DNA from: an uncultured Clostridia bacterium
GTDB taxonomy: Bacteria; Bacillota; Clostridia; Oscillospirales; Ruminococcaceae
Length of the DNA stretch: 64,000 bases
Assembly (NCBI GenBank): GCA_945876755.1
Contig: CAMCPM010000011.1
Coordinates: 23,608-87,607, forward strand
Direction: 5' to 3'
Made by a program: the position numbers and the translations under genes. The notes under the pieces were generated by a model, which saw only the letters and a list, made by a program, of their open reading frames with translations, was not told the DNA's origin and searched no databases. Below are positions 16,431 through 24,715 of this stretch, in pieces (the first letter of the stretch is position 1; every line of letters begins with the position of its first letter).

Positions 16431-18506
16431 GTGAAAAAAATAATGAATAACATGGTAACGGTATTCGTTATCCTGGCTATATTCCTGATAATCATTCCGC
16501 TGCCCACATGGCTGCTGGATATGCTTTTCGTTGTGAATATTGCTCTTTCACTTGTTATTCTGCTTATTACAATGTACATCAAGGAGCCGCTGGAGTTCTC
16601 TATTTTCCCGTCTATGCTCCTTATTACTACAATTTTCAGGCTGGGTCTTAATATTTCCTCGACCCGTCTTATTCTGTTCCAACAGGGTTATGCCGGACAG
16701 ATAGTTAAGTCCTTCGGCGAATTTGTTATGAAGGGCAACGCTCTTATCGGTTTTATCGTTTTTATACTTATTACGGTAGTTCAGATGCTTGTCGTTACCA
16801 AGGGTGCGGAAAGAGTTGCTGAGGTTACTGCAAGATTTACTTTGGACGCTATGCCCGGTAAGCAGATGGCTATTGACGCTGACCTTAACTCCGGTATCAT
16901 TACCGAGGACGAGGCTAAGCTGAGACGTGCCAAGATACAGCGTGAATCCGATTTCTTCGGCGCTATGGACGGTGCTTCCAAGTTCGTAAAGGGCGACGCT
17001 ACGTTCTCTATCGTTGCGGCTATCGTTAACCTGCTTGGCGGTGCTGTTGTAGGTCTTGTTTTTGACGGTCTGGACTTTATGACAGTCCTTTCCACATATA
17101 CGATATCAACTGTCGGTGATGGTCTTTGCTCCCAGATACCTGCTCTGCTGATATCTACGGCGATGGGTATGATAGTTACCCGTTCCGCTTCTGAGGACAG
17201 TCTCAATATCGACATCAAGAACCAGTTTACATCGCAGCCTTTGGTACTTATCATTGCAGGTATCGTTATGCTTGTAATGATGCTTATTCCGGGATTCCCG
17301 AAAATTCAGCTTATCGTTTTGGGCGGCGTGCTTCTTGCGCTGGGAATCATTCTTATGCGTGATCAGCGGCAGCTTGCAGCTGAGACGGATTCTGTGGCTC
17401 AGGAAATGGCAGACAACAAAGAAGCGCTTTCCGAGATGGAGTATTACAAGGATATTGACAATGTGTACAAGCTGCTTAACGTTGAGCCTATCGAAATGGA
17501 GTTCGGCTACAGCCTTATACCTCTTGCGGACGAAAGCTCCGGCGGTACGCTTATCGAACGTGTGGTTATTTTCCGAAAGCAGTTTGCTATGGATATGGGT
17601 ATGGTTTTCCCGTCGGTAAGAATGACCGATAACCAGCACATAAATCCGAATCAGTATGTAATAAAGATAAAGGGCGAGATCGTGGCTCATGCGGAGATAC
17701 TTATGGACCACTACCTTGCACTTGACAGCGGAAGCGTTACGAGAGAGGTGGACGGTATCGACACCGTTGAGCCTGCCTTTAACATTCCCGCAAAGTGGAT
17801 CTCCGAGCAGAACAAGCTTCAGGCGGAGATCGCAGGCTACACGCTTATTGACCCGACTTCGGTAATTATTACCCATCTGTCGGAAATTATAAAAAATTAC
17901 GCTCACGAACTGCTTTCAAGGCAGGATGTGAAAACTATGCTTGACAAGCTCAAGCAGACAAATCCCTCGGTCGTGGAGGATATCGTTCCGAATATCGTTT
18001 CACCTGCTTATTTGCAGAAGGTGCTTTGCCTGCTGCTTAAAGAGGGTGTGCCTATCCGCGATCTGCAGACAATTCTTGAAACTATCGCCGACAACCAGCA
18101 CAATATGAAGGACGTTGACATTACAACAGAGTATGTTCGTCAGGCACTGAAGCGTACCATCACAAGACGGTTCTCGGACGGCGGACAGATAAGAGTTCTT
18201 ACTCTTGACACCGAAACGGAAAACAAGATAGTGGCTTCAGTGAAAAAGTCCGAGCAGGGTTCTTATCTTGCCATGGACCCTCAGACGATACAGCAGCTTA
18301 TTGCTTCTCTTAACGAGCAGATCGACAAGGTCAAGGACGTTGTTCCTATGCCTATCGTTCTCACCTCGCCTATCGTGCGTATTTACTTCAAAAAGCTGAT
18401 AGACCAGTTTATACCGAATGTTACGGTTCTTTCATTCAGCGAAATTGACAACTCCGTTCAGATCCAGGCGGTGGGAAATGTTGCGCTTGACTCGGTTGAA
18501 GTTTAA
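16431..18506 (+). CDS. flhA: Flagellar export gate protein FlhA
   Basis: FlhA is the large export-gate protein whose cytoplasmic ring docks chaperone-substrate complexes. The 691-residue length is standard. Eight hydrophobic helices fill the first 330 residues, with the FHIPEP-region equivalents LDAMPGKQMAIDADLNSG and FVKGDATFSIVAAIVNLLGG. The C-terminal cytoplasmic domain follows. The GTG at 16431 begins VKKIMNNM and is preceded by AAAGGCAGG; an ATG at 16443 is a possible alternative. In many Firmicutes flhF and flhG follow here, but in this genome the sigma factor gene comes next. Confidence 0.98.
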   Translation: MKKIMNNMVTVFVILAIFLIIIPLPTWLLDMLFVVNIALSLVILLITMYIKEPLEFSIFPSMLLITTIFRLGLNISSTRLILFQQGYAGQIVKSFGEFVMKGNALIGFIVFILITVVQMLVVTKGAERVAEVTARFTLDAMPGKQMAIDADLNSGIITEDEAKLRRAKIQRESDFFGAMDGASKFVKGDATFSIVAAIVNLLGGAVVGLVFDGLDFMTVLSTYTISTVGDGLCSQIPALLISTAMGMIVTRSASEDSLNIDIKNQFTSQPLVLIIAGIVMLVMMLIPGFPKIQLIVLGGVLLALGIILMRDQRQLAAETDSVAQEMADNKEALSEMEYYKDIDNVYKLLNVEPIEMEFGYSLIPLADESSGGTLIERVVIFRKQFAMDMGMVFPSVRMTDNQHINPNQYVIKIKGEIVAHAEILMDHYLALDSGSVTREVDGIDTVEPAFNIPAKWISEQNKLQAEIAGYTLIDPTSVIITHLSEIIKNYAHELLSRQDVKTMLDKLKQTNPSVVEDIVPNIVSPAYLQKVLCLLLKEGVPIRDLQTILETIADNQHNMKDVDITTEYVRQALKRTITRRFSDGGQIRVLTLDTETENKIVASVKKSEQGSYLAMDPQTIQQLIASLNEQIDKVKDVVPMPIVLTSPIVRIYFKKLIDQFIPNVTVLSFSEIDNSVQIQAVGNVALDSVEV

Positions 18507-18538
18507 CAGCGTAAGAACAGCTAACGGAGGTGAGTTTT

Positions 18539-19303
18539 GTGGCTGATAACGAAAAAGAGGCTAAGGCGCTTCTGCTCCTCAGATATAAGGAAACCGGCGA
18601 CAAGGCTCTCAGAAACGGCGTTATTTTGGCTTATATGAACATTGTTAAATACGCGGCGCTTTCCACGAGAAATATGTATATCAAATTTGCCGATACCGAT
18701 GACGTCATCAACGAGGCGACTCTCGCTCTGATGAGTGCGGTGGACAGCTTTGACCCCAAAAAGGGTGTTAAATTTGAGACATATGCTTCGATAAAGGTGC
18801 GCGGCGCTATTATAGATTTTATCAGGCGGCAGGACTTTGTTCCCCGTAACATAAGACGCTTTGCAAAGGAATATGATTCGGCATATTCCGCCCTTTACGG
18901 CGAGCTTGACAGAGAGCCTACGCCTCAGGAGATGGCGGACTATATGAAGCTTCCGCTGGAAAAGCTTGAAAGCTGTACGGCTCAGGCTGCGGCGGCTCAG
19001 ACCCTTTCCTTTGAGGAGATGGTCATGGACAGCGGCTTTGATATTCCCGACAAGGCTGATGAGGACGGAATGTGGTCCCCCGAGGCTTCTATCCACCGGC
19101 AGGAAAAAATGCAGTATCTTGCGGAGGCGATAAAGTCTCTGAAAGAACGGGAAAGACTTGTAATTACGCTTTATTACTACGAAAAGCTGAGATTTTCAGA
19201 CATAGGAAAGGTTCTGGACGTATCGGAAAGCCGTGTGTGCCAGATACATTCACAGGCAGTCCAGAAGATGAAGAAATTCATGAGCGATTACCTTAACAGA
19301 TAA
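18539..19303 (+). CDS. fliA: Motility sigma factor, sigma-28 type (FliA/SigD)
   Basis: This sigma-70 family protein should direct transcription of late flagellar and chemotaxis genes. The 254 residues contain region 2 (YAALSTRNMYIKFADTDDVI, FDPKKGVKFETYASIKVRGA, then IIDFIRRQDFVPR), region 3 and region 4 with the helix-turn-helix LRFSDIGKVLDVSESRVCQI. The GTG at 18539 lies 8 bp after GGAGG (18526-18530); an in-frame GTG at 18530 overlaps that site and is rejected. It is placed directly after flhA and before the rod genes. No anti-sigma factor FlgM gene is seen in the window. Confidence 0.94.
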   Translation: MADNEKEAKALLLLRYKETGDKALRNGVILAYMNIVKYAALSTRNMYIKFADTDDVINEATLALMSAVDSFDPKKGVKFETYASIKVRGAIIDFIRRQDFVPRNIRRFAKEYDSAYSALYGELDREPTPQEMADYMKLPLEKLESCTAQAAAAQTLSFEEMVMDSGFDIPDKADEDGMWSPEASIHRQEKMQYLAEAIKSLKERERLVITLYYYEKLRFSDIGKVLDVSESRVCQIHSQAVQKMKKFMSDYLNR

Positions 19304-19314
19304 GGAGGATTTTT

Positions 19315-20067
19315 ATGCTGAGAGGTTATTATACCGCGGCAAACGGTATTATCAACGAGCAGAGAATACTTAACGTTATCACTAACAACATCGCAAACGC
19401 AAAGACAGCAGGCTACAAGGCGGATGAGGCTATACCCACTACCTTTGCCGAGGAGCTGCTGCTTATAAACAGCAGAAAAAGTGCGACGGGTACTATACGC
19501 TACCGCACAATTGACTATACAAATACAAACCTTGAGCAGGGCTCTTTTGAAAACACAGGCTCGCGGCTTGACGCTGCACTGGTCGGCAACGTTTATTTCA
19601 ATATCGAGGAGCGCAGGACAGGCGAGACTCTTCTCAGCAGGAACGGTCAGTTTACTATAAATGCAGAGGGCTATCTTACTCTCGGTACCACAGGATATGT
19701 TCTGGACGAAAACGGCGAGAGAATACAGCTTGGCACTGCCGATTTCCAGATGGACCGCTTCGGAAATATTACTACGGGCGACGGCAGGACCTTTGCTCTG
19801 GGGCTTAGCTATATCGCTCCCGATACCGACGTTGAAAAGGTTGATGATAACCTTATGAGACCTTATGAGGACGCTCCTATCGGAAACATTCCCGAGGGCG
19901 AATCCTATCAGGTAAAGCAGGGCTGGTTTGAGCGTTCCAACGTTGACGTTGCTGAGGAAACTATCAGGGCTATGGACGCTCAGCACGTTTTTACGGCGTG
20001 CAGCTCGGCACTTAAAATCGCAAACAGCATAAATCAGATCGCTGCAAACGATCTGGCGAAAATATAA
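19315..20067 (+). CDS. flgF: Flagellar basal-body rod protein, FlgF/FlhO type
   Basis: A rod protein of the FlgF/FlgG/FlhO group. The 250-residue product carries the N-terminal rod signature YYTAANGIINEQRILNVITN, followed by NIANAKTAGYKADE, and the C-terminal segment VDVAEETIRAMDAQHVFTAC leading to SINQIAAN. It is followed by a clear FlgG, so it is probably the proximal-side rod protein (called FlgF or FlhO depending on convention). GGAGG lies 9 bp before the ATG. The naming between FlgF and FlhO is not decidable from sequence alone. Confidence 0.88.
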   Translation: MLRGYYTAANGIINEQRILNVITNNIANAKTAGYKADEAIPTTFAEELLLINSRKSATGTIRYRTIDYTNTNLEQGSFENTGSRLDAALVGNVYFNIEERRTGETLLSRNGQFTINAEGYLTLGTTGYVLDENGERIQLGTADFQMDRFGNITTGDGRTFALGLSYIAPDTDVEKVDDNLMRPYEDAPIGNIPEGESYQVKQGWFERSNVDVAEETIRAMDAQHVFTACSSALKIANSINQIAANDLAKI

Positions 20068-20094
20068 ATTAAACGGAAAGGAAGTTGATATTTT

Positions 20095-20826
20095 ATGGGT
20101 AAGATAGGTTATCATACTGCCGCTTCGGGCGTTATCAGCTATCAGCTTGCTATGGATATTACTGCAAACAACCTGGCAAATGTCAATACAAACGGCTTCA
20201 AGGCTTCAAGACCTTCCTTTGCCGACCTGATATACACTGAGAGAAACAATAACAATGAGGAGACACAGTTCGGTCACGGTGTAAGAGTTCAGAAAACCGA
20301 CATGATGTTCGAGCAGTCGCAGCTTCGTGAGTCCGGAAGAGAGCTTGATTTTGCGGCTCTGGATGAAGGCTTCTTTGCTGTGCTTACTCCCGAGGGAAAC
20401 ATAAGCTACACCAAGGACGGCGCATTTTATATGTCGCAGAATGCAGAGGGTGTTTGGGAGCTTTGCAACGAGTACGGCGCTTATGTGCTTGATTATGACG
20501 GCAACAGGATAGAAATTCCTTTTGTTGAGGGTACAACGGATATTGATTCTGCTGCTCTTGCGGAAAAGGTAGGCGTTTACACATTTGAAAATCCATACGG
20601 ACTTGACCAGATAGGTGACAACTACTTTGCCGCTACGGCTTCAAGCGGCGAGGCTGTTTCAAATCCCGAGGCTCGCAAAAAGCAGAAATGGCTGGAGGCT
20701 TCATCCACTAACATTGCAAACGAAATGTCAAAGGTTATCGAATATCAGAGAGCTTTTCAGCTTAACGTGAATATGGTCAAGACCCACGACCAGCTGGAGG
20801 ATATTATAAATAATCTGAGAAACTGA
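20095..20826 (+). CDS. flgG: Flagellar basal-body rod protein FlgG/FlhP type
   Basis: A second rod protein with the signature MDITANNLANVNTNGFKASR at the N-terminus and IANEMSKVIEYQRAFQLNVN with a heptad tail at the C-terminus. At 243 residues it has the length typical of FlgG/FlhP. AAAGGAAG lies before the ATG. The adjacent pair of rod genes next to the motility sigma gene is a shuffled version of the usual Firmicutes arrangement. Confidence 0.9.
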   Translation: MGKIGYHTAASGVISYQLAMDITANNLANVNTNGFKASRPSFADLIYTERNNNNEETQFGHGVRVQKTDMMFEQSQLRESGRELDFAALDEGFFAVLTPEGNISYTKDGAFYMSQNAEGVWELCNEYGAYVLDYDGNRIEIPFVEGTTDIDSAALAEKVGVYTFENPYGLDQIGDNYFAATASSGEAVSNPEARKKQKWLEASSTNIANEMSKVIEYQRAFQLNVNMVKTHDQLEDIINNLRN

Positions 20827-20888
20827 TTTTGGATATGCTTTATACGGGTATGCAGCGCAGGATACGGAATTGATTTTGGAGGTAAATA

Positions 20889-21512
20889 ATGGCTATACAG
20901 AACGTTGAACAGCTTCAGGATATGCATCTTGACGTGCTGAAAGAAATAGGAAATATAGGGTCGGGAAATGCCGCAAGCGCCCTTTCCGAGCTTTTGCAGT
21001 GTGAAACGGATATTACCGTTCCGTCGGTAAAAATGCTTGATTTCGACGAGGCGGTGAATTTTCTCGGCGGTCCCGAAAATATTGCCATCGGTATGCTTGT
21101 GGGAATTAAGGGCGATATTAACGGAATGATGCTTTATGTGCTTCAGCAGTCCTTTGCAAGTAAGATGACAAGTACGCTCTTCGGCAGCGAGATCGAAGAT
21201 CTTACCAACATGAACGAAATGGAAACGTCGTTTATTTCCGAGGTGGGAAATATTATGGCGGCTTCTTACATGAATGCGCTGGCTTCTTTGACGGGCATGA
21301 TGATAGATATTTCAGTTCCCGTTATGACGGTGGATATGGTAGGCGCAATTTTAAGCGTGCCTGCGGTTGAATTTGCTCAGGTGGGAAACAAGGTTCTTTT
21401 TATTGACGACAGCTTTATAATCGGCAGCGGCGAAATCAAAAGCAATATGATACTCGTTCCCGAAATGCAGTCGCTTGAAACTCTTTTCACAAGACTGGGA
21501 GTGAGTGTATAA
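20889..21512 (+). CDS. cheC: CheY-P phosphatase CheC
   Basis: CheC dephosphorylates CheY-P and binds CheD in Gram-positive chemotaxis. The 207-residue protein shows both phosphatase helices with the E-x3-N pattern: LKEIGNIGSGNAASALSELL near residue 18 and SEVGNIMAASYMNALASL near residue 116. TTTTGGAGG precedes the ATG. Its stop overlaps the cheD start (TAATG), which implies translational coupling. Confidence 0.95.
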   Translation: MAIQNVEQLQDMHLDVLKEIGNIGSGNAASALSELLQCETDITVPSVKMLDFDEAVNFLGGPENIAIGMLVGIKGDINGMMLYVLQQSFASKMTSTLFGSEIEDLTNMNEMETSFISEVGNIMAASYMNALASLTGMMIDISVPVMTVDMVGAILSVPAVEFAQVGNKVLFIDDSFIIGSGEIKSNMILVPEMQSLETLFTRLGVSV

Positions 21513-21991
21513 TGGCTAATGTTACGGTCGGTATTGCAGACCTCAATGTGGTAAAATCGCCTGACGCACTTATTACATATGCGCTGGGTTCATGTGTTGG
21601 AATATGCCTTTATGACGCCGAAAAGAAAATAGCGGGAATGGCGCACATAATGCTTCCTCTCAGCAAGGAGGCGGCTCAGGGCGTTGATAACAAGCGCCGT
21701 TATGCTGATACCGGAATAATGGAGCTTATCCAGACGATGAATTTGCAGGGTGCTTCGACTTCAAGGCTGACTGCTAAAATTGCAGGCGGAGCCCAAATGT
21801 TCAGCGTTAATTCGGCGGTTTTCAACATCGGTGAGAGAAATGTTGCTGCGGTAAAAAGAATACTCGCGGCGTATAAGATAAGAATAGTTGCTGAGGAAAC
21901 AGGCTCAAACTTCGGACGTACTGTATTGTTTCATGCAGATACGGGTATGATGGAGGTTCGTGCAGCAACAAAGGAAACTAAATTTGTGTAA
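21512..21991 (+). CDS. cheD: Chemoreceptor glutamine deamidase CheD
   Basis: CheD deamidates Gln residues in chemoreceptors and is sequestered by CheC. The 159-residue protein carries the catalytic Cys in YALGSCVGICLYD, the His in AGMAHIMLPLS, and KIAGGAQMF further on. It overlaps cheC by one base. It is the last gene of the operon and is followed directly by a strong hairpin. The receptors it acts on are not encoded in the window. Confidence 0.95.
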   Translation: MANVTVGIADLNVVKSPDALITYALGSCVGICLYDAEKKIAGMAHIMLPLSKEAAQGVDNKRRYADTGIMELIQTMNLQGASTSRLTAKIAGGAQMFSVNSAVFNIGERNVAAVKRILAAYKIRIVAEETGSNFGRTVLFHADTGMMEVRAATKETKFV

Positions 21992-21996
21992 AAAAA

Positions 21997-22030
21997 GCGC
22001 AGGCTGTTCGAGAACAGTCTGCGTATTTTA
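21997..22030. terminator. Bidirectional terminator between cheD and the sensor-GGDEF gene
   Basis: Arms GCGCAGGCTGTTC (21997-22009) and GAACAGTCTGCGT (22012-22024) give a 13-bp stem with two G-U pairs. A-tracts lie before it and ATTTTATATTTT after it, so it can serve both converging genes. Confidence 0.85.
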
Positions 22031-22039
22031 TATTTTCTG

Positions 22040-23971
22040 TTAAATTCTCCTGCGGCAATATCCGGTATGCTTGCGGTGAACAGATTTCTGGTCATACATA
22101 CGCTCGTCTGCCGCTTTGATAAATTCGTCGATAGTCTTGCCTGTTGCCGGAACAAGTGAGTATAATCCGCAGCTTGCTTCTACAAGATATGGCTTGCCGG
22201 AGTTTTTATTATAGTTGTCAAGATATTCCTTGACGCGTGTGACAAAATTTTCGGCATAACTTTCTGAAACACATATTCCGGCAGTAATATATTCGTCGCC
22301 GCCGAAACGGGCGTTGATATCGTATTCGTTTGAAGCGGAACGCAGTGCGTCGGCTACTGTAATTATCGCATTATCGCCCTCATGATGGCCATAAGTATCA
22401 TTGATACCCTTAAGGTTGTCAAGGTCGATGGAAACTATCATAAAGCCTACGCCGTCTGAAATGCACTTGTTGTATATCTGCGGTGCAAGCTGATAGAAGC
22501 CTCGGCGGTTGTAAAGATTTGTCATCGAGTCATGGATATACATATCTTCAAGACGGCCTACTACAGCTTTCAGCTCGGATTGGATACGGGCATTCTCCAG
22601 CACCTTGCTTACATTTGTAACAAGCGAACGCAATATGTGGTAATTCCTTTCGGAAAATGCAAATTCAAATCCTATATAGCCGATGGCTCTCTTCTGGAAA
22701 TGAAGCGGCAGGAACATTATGTTATTATACTTTTTAAATATCATATCCAGCTCGGGGAGCATTTTTTCTGACTTGAACGGCGGCAGAAAATCAAATTTTT
22801 TGTCATCAATACCGTGAAGAACATATCCCATTACATCGCTGTAGCCTTCTGTGCGGTAGGAATTCTGTGATTTGAACACGTCTTCAAGGGTATTTGCGCT
22901 TGAAATAAAGTCGTTGCAGATACAGAGCCAGCATTCCTTTGTCCATACATTTTTCAGGAAAAGCGTGATCTTATCAAGCGTTTCTTCAAAGGAATAATTT
23001 CCCGTTGCAGCTTCAGACATTTGAATAATTGAATCTGAAAAGCCGTTCCATAATTCTACCTGACCGTACAGATCATGCTTCTGTTTGTTATCATCTATGG
23101 AAAGCCTTACAGGCTCACAGCCGCAGGATTCACGGTATAGAATAGTGCCGTCAACGGTTTCTTTTCCTACGGGGGAAAGCTCTCCGCTGAATATCTGTGA
23201 AAGTCTTAGGGCGGCAGTTCTGCCGGCTTCGCTCACATCCCTCATAAGAGTCGTTATTGACGGGATATGGGTATTGCCCTCGGGTATACCGTCAATTCCG
23301 GTCACGATAACGTCATCGGGAATTTTATAGCCAAGCTCGTTCAGCTTTGAGCATACTCCGACTGCCATGGAATCGTTTGCGCAGACAAACGCATCGGGCA
23401 TTGAGCCGAATTTGTCATAATGACGCTGAACCGCGTCTGCGGCGGATGACCACCAGAAATATCCGTAATCTATATTGTCCTCTCCGCATTCAAGGCCGTA
23501 TTCCTTCATAACATTGCAGAAAACGGCTTCTCTTGCATCGGAAGCGTCATTGCCTTTATCTCCGCCGATAAATTTTATATTTCTTGCTCCGTGTTTTGTA
23601 ATAATATGGCGGATAACCTCTTCAAGAGCCCTTTCATATCCCAGTGATATCGAATATGCAGCTTCAATATCCTCATCAATTGAAATTACGGGGATATTTT
23701 TTTCTTTTGCCTTTTTTATAAGTGCATATGCCACGTCGTCGGCTTTAAACGTCATTGTCATTATAACAAGGGCGTCGATGAGGTCAAAATTTATCAGGTT
23801 AAATATATTCATTTCGCCTTCATCGCGAATTTCATCATTGAATTTTCCTGACAGGGACTGAAACCACAAAACGCGAAAATCGAGTTCTTTGCAGGTATCA
23901 ACAAAGCTTTGAGAAAACGGGTTATGGTATGATTCGTCGATATCGCAGGAAACGAGTGCTATCGTTTTCAT
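22040..23971 (-). CDS. LacI-type sensor fused to a GGDEF diguanylate cyclase
   Basis: The protein joins a periplasmic-binding-protein-like sensor of LacI type (about residues 1-290; MKTIALVSCDIDESYHNPFS at the start, DAFVCANDSMAVGVCSKLNE and VTGIDGIPEGN later) to a GAF-like middle and a C-terminal GGDEF domain with FGGDEY at about 556-561, so a c-di-GMP synthase is likely. There is no helix-turn-helix and no signal peptide, so the sensor is cytoplasmic and not a repressor. The start is ATG 23971 behind AGGAGGGA; an upstream in-frame ATG at 24034 would put that site inside the gene. It converges on the flagellar operon, consistent with a role in motility control (inference). Confidence 0.85.
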   Translation of the reverse strand: MKTIALVSCDIDESYHNPFSQSFVDTCKELDFRVLWFQSLSGKFNDEIRDEGEMNIFNLINFDLIDALVIMTMTFKADDVAYALIKKAKEKNIPVISIDEDIEAAYSISLGYERALEEVIRHIITKHGARNIKFIGGDKGNDASDAREAVFCNVMKEYGLECGEDNIDYGYFWWSSAADAVQRHYDKFGSMPDAFVCANDSMAVGVCSKLNELGYKIPDDVIVTGIDGIPEGNTHIPSITTLMRDVSEAGRTAALRLSQIFSGELSPVGKETVDGTILYRESCGCEPVRLSIDDNKQKHDLYGQVELWNGFSDSIIQMSEAATGNYSFEETLDKITLFLKNVWTKECWLCICNDFISSANTLEDVFKSQNSYRTEGYSDVMGYVLHGIDDKKFDFLPPFKSEKMLPELDMIFKKYNNIMFLPLHFQKRAIGYIGFEFAFSERNYHILRSLVTNVSKVLENARIQSELKAVVGRLEDMYIHDSMTNLYNRRGFYQLAPQIYNKCISDGVGFMIVSIDLDNLKGINDTYGHHEGDNAIITVADALRSASNEYDINARFGGDEYITAGICVSESYAENFVTRVKEYLDNYNKNSGKPYLVEASCGLYSLVPATGKTIDEFIKAADERMYDQKSVHRKHTGYCRRRI

Positions 23972-24099
23972 AACTTGGGCAGTCCCTCCTTTTACACGGA
24001 TGATGTACAAAATAAGTATAACACATTTCCTCATTTATAATAATGTGCAAATAATTTCTAAATTAAAAACAATATTTTAATTTGCATAATTAGTGCAAC

Positions 24100-24137
24100 A
24101 AAAAGCACAGAACTAAAATAAAAGTTCTGTGCTTTTT
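24100..24137. terminator. Strong hairpin terminator
   Basis: Perfect 15-bp arms AAAAAGCACAGAACT (24100-24114) and AGTTCTGTGCTTTTT (24123-24137) with an 8-nt loop. The A and T tracts are part of the stem, so it works in either direction. It serves the small minus-strand gene ending at 24161. Confidence 0.9.
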
Positions 24138-24160
24138 GACTAAATATTACGGACTGATAT

Positions 24161-24469
24161 TTATTTCCTTGAAAGCCATGCATAAGCGATATCAAGAGCC
24201 TCATAAAGGCTGTTCTTTTCGCTCTGCTTTACGATAGCTTCGATTGGATTAAGCTTTTCGTCTGTAGCCATTTTGTATATTTTTACCTTGCTTGCCACGT
24301 TCATATCGCCGATCTTTGTTTTTTCTGTTATCTGCATCCAGACAACGTATTTATCGGTCATGTTGCCATAATAAATTTCGTCCTTATTTCTTACAAGAGG
24401 GTAGCCCTTATAGCGGAGAAAGCTGTTCTCCTTGTTTTCTGCACTTGCCTGTATTGTATTTTCTGCCAT
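24161..24469 (-). CDS. Conserved-looking small protein of unknown function
   Basis: I do not recognise this 102-residue protein. It is soluble, lacks a signal peptide and has an alternating beta-like core (YKGYPLVRNKDEIYYGNM, then DKYVVWMQITE) followed by a C-terminal helix (NSLYEALDIAYAWLSRK). AAAAGGAGG lies 8 bp before the ATG. A consensus-like promoter (24584-24612) lies upstream and a strong terminator downstream, so it appears to be a monocistronic, well-expressed gene. Coding status is well supported; function is open. Confidence 0.8.
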   Translation of the reverse strand: MAENTIQASAENKENSFLRYKGYPLVRNKDEIYYGNMTDKYVVWMQITEKTKIGDMNVASKVKIYKMATDEKLNPIEAIVKQSEKNSLYEALDIAYAWLSRK

Positions 24470-24583
24470 TGCATATCCTCCTTTTCAGTATTGCGTTTCC
24501 GCATTTTGCCGCATAGAATTATGTTAAATATTTTAATTGATGGCTGTTTTGAAAATACAGCACATAATAATTTTTATATACTT

Positions 24584-24612
24584 ATTATACCATAAAATAT
24601 TCATAAAATCAA
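24584..24612 (-). promoter_or_regulatory. Sigma-A type promoter for the small unknown gene
   Basis: On the minus strand, TTGATT (24612-24607) and TATAAT (24589-24584) are 17 bp apart, about 115 bp before the 24469 start. The rest of the 246-bp gap shows nothing recognisable, including no clear terminator for the DUF4340 gene. Confidence 0.65.
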
Positions 24613-24715
24613 GAGAAAATGTTAAAAATGCGGAAAAATATTATAGTATGTTTTTAACAGCCTTAATATTGTACCATATCGGCGCTGAAAAGCGGGTCGA
24701 AACGTGTACCGGCAT

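Noticed and set aside
17106..17906. 266-codon minus-strand frame inside flhA
   Set aside because: It is a shadow of flhA codons with no support from motifs or signals.
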